This document shows positions 1 through 4,615 of a stretch of 7,785 bases of DNA, in pieces. Where the stretch lies: the NCBI GenBank assembly GCA_937890485.1, contig CALBXN010000088.1, positions 1-7,785 on the forward strand, in the 5' to 3' direction. Numbering within the stretch: the first letter of the stretch is position 1; each line of letters opens with the position of its first letter. This DNA comes from an uncultured Treponema sp. (lineage in GTDB: Bacteria; Spirochaetota; Spirochaetia; Treponematales; Treponemataceae). The notes under the pieces were generated by a model, which worked only from the letters and a program-made list of their open reading frames with translations, was not told the origin of the DNA and did not search any database. Both the position numbers and the translations under genes were made by a program.

Positions 1-279
1 TCCGTTCATTCTGACAGAAATGTTATGTACTATCGAGCCGCCCTTGCTGTAACAGTACAGTCCGATTTTATCCCAGGTGTAGTTGTAATTCTTTTCGGGA
101 GTAAAGCGGGCGGGATGAACAGTCTGGCGTGCGTGGCCGAAAAGGTATTTCAGCGAGTCGATATTGCAGGGAAGTGCAATATGCGTTCCGTTTACGTCAA
201 CGCCGTTTTCTGTGATATTGATAACAAGTCTGTCTGTGTCGAGAGCAGGCTTTTTCCTGAATAAGTCAAAAAATCCCAT
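1..279 (-). CDS. Unrecognised protein, N-terminal 93 residues (runs off window)
   Basis: Open reading frame beginning MGFFDLFRKKP and still open at the window edge. The ATG shares its A with the purM stop (TAATG), so the gene is probably translated by coupling to purM; I see no well-spaced Shine-Dalgarno of its own. There is no signal peptide or membrane segment in the visible part. The basic start is followed by a beta-rich stretch (VNGTHIALP at about residues 29-37), a LKYLFG segment near 43-48 and TWDKIGLYCYSKGG near 68-81. This pattern faintly recalls small DUF7738-type domains found in immunity-like proteins, but that is memory only and I assign no function. GC is about 47 percent (112/240 bases over 1-240), matching the 3' part of purM and unlike the rest of the window, so it probably shares the origin of that segment. 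A complete operon would more usually continue with purN here. Confidence 0.75.
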   Translation of the reverse strand, partial: MGFFDLFRKKPALDTDRLVINITENGVDVNGTHIALPCNIDSLKYLFGHARQTVHPARFTPEKNYNYTWDKIGLYCYSKGGSIVHNISVRMNG

Positions 280-1298
280 TATTCGATAATGATTCCTTCG
301 TCGCCTTTTACGATTTCGCCGATTTCATATGCGGCAATACCGAATTCCTTCATGAGAGCGATAGCTTCTGCAACGGATTCCTTGGGAATAACGATGGACA
401 TACCGATACCCATATTGAATGTGTTGTACATATCGTGTTCGTTTACGTTGCCACGTTCCTGTAAAAGCTTGAAGATGTAGGGAACTTCATAGCTGTTCTT
501 CTTAATCTTTGCTGTGTAGCCGTCAGGGAGAGAACGTGGGATATTTTCGTTGAAGCCGCCGCCTGTAATGTGGCTGATAGCCTTTACCTGAACCTTTTCA
601 AGGAGTGCAAGCACGGGCTTTACGTAAATCTGTGTAGGAGCGAGGAGAGCTTCGCCTAAGGTTCTGCCGTCGGGGAGAACTTCCATAAGAACTTCCTTGT
701 TTGTGATGTCGAAAACCTTTCTTACAAGAGAGAAGCCGTTGGAGTGAACACCTGTAGAAGCAAGTCCGATTAAAACATCCCCATCTTCAATTTTTTCACC
801 AGTGATAATTTCATCTTTTTCTACGATACCAACGCCAAAACCTGCAATATCGTATTTTCCTTCGTCATAAAAACCAGGCATTTCGGCTGTTTCACCACCA
901 AGTAAAGCACAATTTGAATCTACACAGCCATCTGCAACACCTTTTACTAAGTCAGCAGCAACATCAGCATCTAATTTTCCACAAGCAACATAGTCTAAAA
1001 AGTAAAGTGGTTTTGCGCCTGTACAAAGAATGTCGTTTACGCTCATTGCAACACAGTCAATTCCAACTGTATCATATTTTTTCATTGCAAAAGCGATGTC
1101 AAGTTTTGTACCAACACCGTCTGTTCCAGAAACCATTACAGGATTTTTCATTCCAGCAGGAACTTCAAACATTCCAGCAAAACTTCCAAGTCCGTTTAAT
1201 ACACCAGGAATAGAAGTTCTCTTTGCATGAGATTTATATTTTCCTACAGCTCTATAACCTTCTTCAACATCAACACCAGATTGTTTGTAATCTATCAT
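279..1298 (-). CDS. purM: Phosphoribosylformylglycinamidine cyclo-ligase (AIR synthetase), compositionally mosaic
   Basis: Catalyses the ATP-dependent ring closure of formylglycinamidine ribonucleotide to aminoimidazole ribonucleotide, step 5 of cytosolic IMP synthesis. The 339 residues match the usual family length. The N-terminal AIRS domain contains GTDGVGTKLDIAF (58-70), the VNDI and FLDYVACGKLD segments (87-110) and GGETAEMPGFY (134-144). The C-terminal AIRS domain contains the conserved STGVHSNGFSLVRK (181-194), ITGGGFNENIPR (244-255) and YNTFNMGIGM (291-300). The start is supported by GGGAG seven nucleotides upstream. It lies 21 nt after purF, and its stop overlaps the next start by one base, so all are probably one operon. 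Oddity: codon choice switches abruptly around nt 745-780. Lysine is 13 AAA/1 AAG in the first 170 residues and 1 AAA/11 AAG afterwards, and GC rises from about 38 to 46 percent. The reading frame and conserved motifs remain intact, so the product is probably functional. Confidence 0.97.
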   Translation of the reverse strand: MIDYKQSGVDVEEGYRAVGKYKSHAKRTSIPGVLNGLGSFAGMFEVPAGMKNPVMVSGTDGVGTKLDIAFAMKKYDTVGIDCVAMSVNDILCTGAKPLYFLDYVACGKLDADVAADLVKGVADGCVDSNCALLGGETAEMPGFYDEGKYDIAGFGVGIVEKDEIITGEKIEDGDVLIGLASTGVHSNGFSLVRKVFDITNKEVLMEVLPDGRTLGEALLAPTQIYVKPVLALLEKVQVKAISHITGGGFNENIPRSLPDGYTAKIKKNSYEVPYIFKLLQERGNVNEHDMYNTFNMGIGMSIVIPKESVAEAIALMKEFGIAAYEIGEIVKGDEGIIIE

Positions 1299-1305
1299 TA
1301 TTTTT

Positions 1306-1310
1306 CTCCC
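1306..1310 (-). promoter_or_regulatory. purM ribosome binding site
   Basis: GGGAG on the minus strand, seven nucleotides before the purM ATG and within the 21-nt purF-purM gap. It is the clearest Shine-Dalgarno of the purine cluster and fixes the purM start. Confidence 0.7.
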
Positions 1311-1319
1311 TGAATAATT

Positions 1320-2768
1320 TTAATTTTTTTTGCAATGCAAATTACAAGGAACAGAAACTGGATATTCTCCAGTAAAACATCCTTTACAATATCCATAAGT
1401 TGATGGACAAATTTCTTTTAAAGCCTCAAACATACCTTCTAAACTGATAAATGCCAAAGTGTCAGCACCAATTTCTTTTCTAACTTCTTCAACATCATGT
1501 TGCGAAGAAATCAAATCTGCCTTAGATGGTGTGTCAATTCCAAAATGACAAGGGAATTTTACAGGAGGTGAAGAAATTCTAAAGTGAACTTCTTTTGCAC
1601 CAGCCCTTCTCAAAATTTGAATAAGACGACGGCTTGTTGTTCCTCGAACGATTGAGTCATCAATTACAACAACTCTTTTGCCATCAAGGTCGCTTTTCAT
1701 CGCATTTAGTTTTACAAAAACAAGACGCTCTCTTTCTTTTTGTGTAGGAGCGATAAAAGTTCTTCCGATATATTTATTTTTTACAATTCCCATTGCGTAA
1801 GGAATTCCAGAAGCTTTTGAATATCCTAAAGCGGCTCCTAAACCAGAATCAGGAACACCAATAACAACATCTGCATCTACGCCACTTTCTCTAGCAAGAA
1901 CTTCACCCATTTTGATTCTAGCTTCTTGAACAGAAATTTCATCAATAACAGAATCTGGACGGGCAAAATATACGTATTCAAAAACACAACTTGCTTTTGT
2001 TGTATGTTCACCAAACTCAAAGGATAAAACTCCATCATCATTTATGATAACAATTTCACCTGGTTTAATATCTCTTACAAGTTCTGCTCCGATTGCGTCA
2101 AAAGCACAACTTTCTGATGCTAAAGCCCAACCGTTTTCAAGTTTTCCTAAACATAAAGGTCTAATTCCGTTAGGGTCTCTTGCACCAACAAGAGATTTTT
2201 CTGTCATTATTGTAAGGGCGTAACCACCTTTAATAAGCTGAATTGTATCTGCTAAGGCTCTATCCATCCCTTTTTTGTAGTTTTTTGCCATCAATTTAAC
2301 GATAACTTCTGTATGAGATGTAGAACCAAAAGTAGAACCTGTTTCTTCAAGAAATTCTTTTAATTGGTCATAATTTACAAGACTTCCATTAAAGGAAACT
2401 GCAATTGTTCCAAGTTTTGTGTGATTTACAAAAGGTTGTGCATTTTCAATAATTCTATCTTTTGCTTTTGCATAAAGAACTTGTCCGACTGCAATGCGAC
2501 CTTTTAAACTTTTTAATTTTTCGGAAGTAAATACATCTGCAAGAATTCCCATATTTTTGTAATGAGAAACATTTTCTCCGTCAGAAACTGCAATTCCTGC
2601 ACTTTCCTGTCCACGATGTTGCAATGAATACAAACCATAGTAAGAAAGCATTGCTGCTTCATCATCAGTTTCAGGTTTTGTAAGATAAACTCCTAAAATA
2701 CCACATTCATCACGTAATTTTTCAGAATCCAAATCAAATTTTTCATTAATTGATGTTTCAATATTCAT
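1320..2768 (-). CDS. purF: Amidophosphoribosyltransferase with altered glutamine site
   Basis: First enzyme of de novo purine synthesis: it transfers glutamine-derived ammonia to PRPP, giving phosphoribosylamine. The 482 residues fit the family. A 21-residue propeptide precedes the nucleophile Cys22 (DE-CGILGVY), as in Bacillus-type PurF. The class II glutamine amidotransferase domain keeps LQHRGQESAG (49-58) and the oxyanion-hole Asn127-Gly128. The phosphoribosyltransferase domain keeps GVPDSG (304-309), NKYIGRTFIAPTQ (331-343) and the PRPP loop VVVIDDSIVRGTTS (366-379). Cys261, Cys407, Cys461 and Cys464 match the four Fe-S ligands of the B. subtilis enzyme. Oddity: the usual GHVRYSTxG motif reads GQVLYAKAK (95-103), so the glutamine-binding Arg (E. 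coli Arg73) is Leu98. The usual TSDTEV reads TSHTEV, so the glutamine-binding Asp (E. coli Asp127) is His152. The glutaminase site may therefore be remodelled. The gene lies 16 nt after purE. Confidence 0.97.
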   Translation of the reverse strand: MNIETSINEKFDLDSEKLRDECGILGVYLTKPETDDEAAMLSYYGLYSLQHRGQESAGIAVSDGENVSHYKNMGILADVFTSEKLKSLKGRIAVGQVLYAKAKDRIIENAQPFVNHTKLGTIAVSFNGSLVNYDQLKEFLEETGSTFGSTSHTEVIVKLMAKNYKKGMDRALADTIQLIKGGYALTIMTEKSLVGARDPNGIRPLCLGKLENGWALASESCAFDAIGAELVRDIKPGEIVIINDDGVLSFEFGEHTTKASCVFEYVYFARPDSVIDEISVQEARIKMGEVLARESGVDADVVIGVPDSGLGAALGYSKASGIPYAMGIVKNKYIGRTFIAPTQKERERLVFVKLNAMKSDLDGKRVVVIDDSIVRGTTSRRLIQILRRAGAKEVHFRISSPPVKFPCHFGIDTPSKADLISSQHDVEEVRKEIGADTLAFISLEGMFEALKEICPSTYGYCKGCFTGEYPVSVPCNLHCKKN

Positions 2769-2784
2769 CTTATACCTACTTATA

Positions 2785-3297
2785 TTACAATTCTATTCCA
2801 GTTCCACCGTTTTTTGCGGAATCTTCAGCGAGTTTTTTACGAAATTCTAAAAGTTTAGATTTTAGTTCAGGATATTTTATAGCTAAAATTTCTACTGCAA
2901 GATAAGCAGCATTAGCAGCATTATTAATTCCAACTGTAGCAACAGGAATTTGTTTTGGCATCTGCACTATTGAGTATAACGCATCAACTCCAGCTAACCC
3001 ATTTGAAGTTCTTCCTTTTGAATCAATAGAAAGACATTCAAGAGGAACTCCAATTACAGGTAAAACAGTCATAGAAGCAATAACTCCTGGAAGATGGGCA
3101 GCCAAACCAGCCCCTGCGATAATTACTTCGTAGCCTTCATTTTCAATTTGATTGATTGTTTCTTTTAACAACTCGCCAGAACGGTGAGCAGACAAAATCC
3201 AAGCGTTGTATTCTACGCCAAAATCTTTAAGAACGGCACTTGCCTTTTTCATTGTATCAGTATCAGAAGCTGACCCGAAAAATATTGCAACTTTCAT
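2785..3297 (-). CDS. purE: N5-carboxyaminoimidazole ribonucleotide mutase (class I PurE)
   Basis: Moves the carboxyl group of N5-CAIR to give 4-carboxy-AIR, step 6 of IMP synthesis. From the chosen start, MKVAIFFGSASD, the protein has 170 residues. An in-frame ATG 15 nt upstream (3312) would add MLSSI, but family members usually begin at MKVAI; neither start has a clear Shine-Dalgarno. Class I signatures are GSASD near the N-terminus, ILSAHR, AGAGLAAHLPGVIA, PVIGVP and SIVQMPKQIPVAT. Between PVIGVP and the GVDAL segment there are about ten more residues (ECLSIDSKGRTSN region) than in the E. coli enzyme as I remember it. The gene is probably first in the purE-purF-purM operon, since a 435-bp repeat-rich gap precedes it. 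No purK is visible. Confidence 0.93.
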   Translation of the reverse strand: MKVAIFFGSASDTDTMKKASAVLKDFGVEYNAWILSAHRSGELLKETINQIENEGYEVIIAGAGLAAHLPGVIASMTVLPVIGVPLECLSIDSKGRTSNGLAGVDALYSIVQMPKQIPVATVGINNAANAAYLAVEILAIKYPELKSKLLEFRKKLAEDSAKNGGTGIEL

Positions 3298-3329
3298 AAT
3301 TGACGATAGCATAAAATGGAAAGATTTTC

Positions 3330-3359
3330 AATATACTCTACAAAATTTTGCAAAATGAA
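3330..3359 (-). promoter_or_regulatory. Possible promoter of the purE-purF-purM operon
   Basis: On the minus strand, TATATT (3330-3335) could be a -10 box, with a weak TTCATT (3354-3359) as -35 at 18-nt spacing. This would start RNA about 25 nt before the preferred purE ATG. The -35 is poor and the region is AT-rich, so this is only a candidate. I see no purine riboswitch or recognisable operator between it and purE. Confidence 0.25.
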
Positions 3360-3370
3360 TAATTTGTACC

Positions 3371-3469
3371 AGAAAAAACTGGCTCTCGCCGAAAATCCCA
3401 AAACTCGCTGGTGCTGCGCTGCGCTTGCAAGGCTTCGTTTTGTTATTTTCGGCTACGCCAGTTTTTTCT
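3371..3469. repeat. 99-bp imperfect inverted-repeat element
   Basis: The outer arms are a perfect 13-bp inverted repeat (AGAAAAAACTGGC at 3371-3383 and its complement at 3457-3469). After a small internal bulge (TCTC against TAC), a second perfect 9-bp pairing follows (GCCGAAAAT 3388-3396 with ATTTTCGGC 3445-3453). A short CAAAAC/GTTTTG pairing then leads into a GC-rich core. Folded as RNA this is a long hairpin with GCCAG followed by six T at the 3' arm in either direction, so it could act as a bidirectional terminator. It could equally be a dispersed palindromic (REP- or MITE-like) element. Open frames across it are short and lack family features. Confidence 0.7.
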
Positions 3470-3581
3470 GCACTTAGTTTACATTTTGCAAAGTTTTTGC
3501 GTTCTGCGTGAAAGGGGCGGAATTGTGGTTGCACTTTTTGTCATTTTGCAAACTTTTTGCGTTATGACAGGTAAAAGTATG

Positions 3582-3607
3582 GCGAGTTTTTGTTTATAAA
3601 AACTCGC
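3582..3607. repeat. Hairpin, 10-bp stem
   Basis: GCGAGTTTTT and its perfect complement AAAAACTCGC flank the 6-nt loop GTTTAT. It lies between the second and third direct repeats and directly abuts another palindrome at 3608-3628. It could be a terminator or part of a repeat element; no clean U-tract follows on either strand. Confidence 0.65.
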
Positions 3608-3628
3608 GCTGTTTGCATTGCAAACAGC
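3608..3628. repeat. 21-nt near-perfect palindrome
   Basis: GCTGTTTGCA, a central T, and TGCAAACAGC: ten complementary bases around a single centre, or a 9-bp hairpin with a 3-nt loop. It is immediately adjacent to the 3582-3607 hairpin, making a tandem pair. The symmetry would also suit a dimeric DNA-binding protein, but no regulator is identified and this may simply be part of the repeat element. Confidence 0.6.
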
Positions 3629-3732
3629 ACAAACTTCTTGCGTTGGGGTTAGAAAGGGGCTTGTTGTGGTTTAATAAAACTTGCAGACTGTATCGTTTAT
3701 TAGCGACGGCAGGTTGTTACAAGAGGTATTCT

Positions 3733-4467
3733 TTATTTTTTTATTTTATTATAACATTTTTTTATATGCCATTTTAACCTTAGCAAACTTTCATTATCTA
3801 AGGCTCGTTGCCCAGAAAGCATACTAGAAAAAAAACAGCTACATGAAAGTTTTTTTTTCCCATAGTTAAGATTATAATAGCCTAACTTTTCATTAAATTT
3901 GATATAATCATTATTTATTTCCTTAAAAAGTTTTGAAGCTAAAGCATTTATTACAACAATTATTTTAGGTTTTATTTTTTTGATTACTTCCATTGTTATT
4001 TTTTGTTGTTCAGAAATAAATTTTTTTAAATTTTCATCGTGTATTAACCGTTCTACATTTTTTTGATTTGTACACCTTATATATAATAAATCAATATGTT
4101 GCCAATTACAATTGGGGCTTACATAGTCAGAAACTTCTTTAATCTTTTTAAAATACATTAATTCTGAAGCTAACTTTTTATCTTGTTCTTGAATTTTATA
4201 AAATGTTTTATTTTTTGTATCAGTTATTTTTTCTTCATTTTTGAAATTCTCAAAATAATAATCACTAAAAGAATTATCACCTATTGTTTTATCTGTTATA
4301 GAAGGATTACAACCTATAAATAGAATATCAGGTGAGTCTTGAAATTCTTCAGTAAAAAAATAAGGAATATAATTTTTTATATCTAATTTTTGAAATTGTT
4401 TTTCTAAGTCATTATTAAATTCTTTCCAAAGTTTAAAGATTTTTTCATTTATTTTACAATATTCCAT
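3733..4467 (-). CDS. Uracil-DNA-glycosylase-superfamily-like protein (tentative)
   Basis: A 244-residue cytosolic-looking protein with no signal peptide or membrane segment, rich in Lys, Ile and Asn. Near residue 47 it has PDILFIGCNPS (hydrophobic strand then G-x-NPS), the arrangement seen at the first active-site motif of the uracil-DNA glycosylase fold. A second hydrophobic strand, PKIIVVINALASKLF (167-181), and a later FFSSMLSGQRALD segment (212-224) sit where that fold has its central strand and its HPS-like loop. The canonical HPS is absent, so enzymatic activity on uracil DNA is unproven; this is a fold-level guess. The start is supported by AAGGAA eight nucleotides upstream. Two sampled 60-nt lines (4141-4260) have only 15-18 percent GC, lower than neighbouring genes, which hints at acquisition. 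It stands alone between a palindrome upstream and the 3371-3671 repeat cluster downstream. Confidence 0.8.
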   Translation of the reverse strand: MEYCKINEKIFKLWKEFNNDLEKQFQKLDIKNYIPYFFTEEFQDSPDILFIGCNPSITDKTIGDNSFSDYYFENFKNEEKITDTKNKTFYKIQEQDKKLASELMYFKKIKEVSDYVSPNCNWQHIDLLYIRCTNQKNVERLIHDENLKKFISEQQKITMEVIKKIKPKIIVVINALASKLFKEINNDYIKFNEKLGYYNLNYGKKKLSCSCFFSSMLSGQRALDNESLLRLKWHIKKCYNKIKK

Positions 4468-4475
4468 ATTTAAGA

Positions 4476-4481
4476 TTCCTT
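4476..4481 (-). promoter_or_regulatory. Ribosome binding site of the 244-residue gene
   Basis: AAGGAA on the minus strand, eight nucleotides before the ATG at 4467. It supports that start rather than an internal one. Confidence 0.6.
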
Positions 4482-4552
4482 TTTCATCTTATAAAAAAAT
4501 TAAGGGGATGACTAAATGGCTATATTCAGAATGACAATTCTTTTTATATAAC

Positions 4553-4588
4553 ATCTTCCACAAAAGGCATTTGCCTTTTGTGGAAGAT
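4553..4588 (-). terminator. Perfect 36-nt palindrome after the surface-protein gene
   Basis: Two 17-nt arms (ATCTTCCACAAAAGGCA and its exact complement) around a central TT, effectively a 16-bp stem with a 4-nt loop. It begins 27 nt after the stop codon of the large upstream gene. The position suits a transcription terminator for that gene, but the minus-strand sequence after the stem (GTTATATAAAAAG) is not a proper U-tract. A cruciform-forming element of the kind found just downstream of diversity-generating-retroelement target genes is an alternative. Confidence 0.55.
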
Positions 4589-4615
4589 AATTAATGTGCA
4601 ATACAACTTACGATA

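Larger units (their letters stand above)
3482..3671. repeat. Degenerate direct repeats in the purE upstream gap
   Basis: A 22-nt unit (CATTTTGCAAAGTTTTTGCG plus TT) at 3482-3503 recurs at 3542-3563 with one mismatch, a spacing of 60. A third, more degenerate copy (AAACTTCTTGCGTT) lies at about 3630-3643. The first and third copies share the following block GAAAGGGGC, then a nearly matching stretch ending TTGTGGTT (3510-3530 and 3652-3671). Higher GC and the repeated words suggest remnants of a dispersed intergenic repeat rather than coding DNA. The remainder of the gap, 3672-3732, shows nothing I can name. Confidence 0.55.

Noticed and set aside
25..264. Plus-strand open frame of 79 codons
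   Set aside because: It is antisense to a minus-strand frame that is open throughout, starts with a TAATG overlap to purM and has protein-like sequence; the plus-strand product shows no family features.
914..1230. Two overlapping plus-strand open frames
   Set aside because: They lie antisense within purM, whose conserved motifs run through the same bases; the products are His/Gln/Leu-rich artefacts.
639..1755. Shared word TGTGTAGGAGCGA in purM (about 640) and purF (about 1742)
   Set aside because: Both encode an APTQ tetrapeptide that is conserved independently in each family, so the match is explained by coding convergence.
3328..3599. Short open frames on both strands in the purE upstream gap
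   Set aside because: They overlap the inverted and direct repeats, lack ribosome binding sites and have repeat-derived, low-complexity products.
3482..3671. CRISPR array
   Set aside because: There are only two good copies and one degenerate copy, with unequal spacing, internal hairpins between copies and no cas gene.
4488..4516. Possible promoter (TATAAG with TTTAGT) of the 244-residue gene
   Set aside because: The -35 matches poorly, and the implied start would leave almost no leader before the ribosome binding site.
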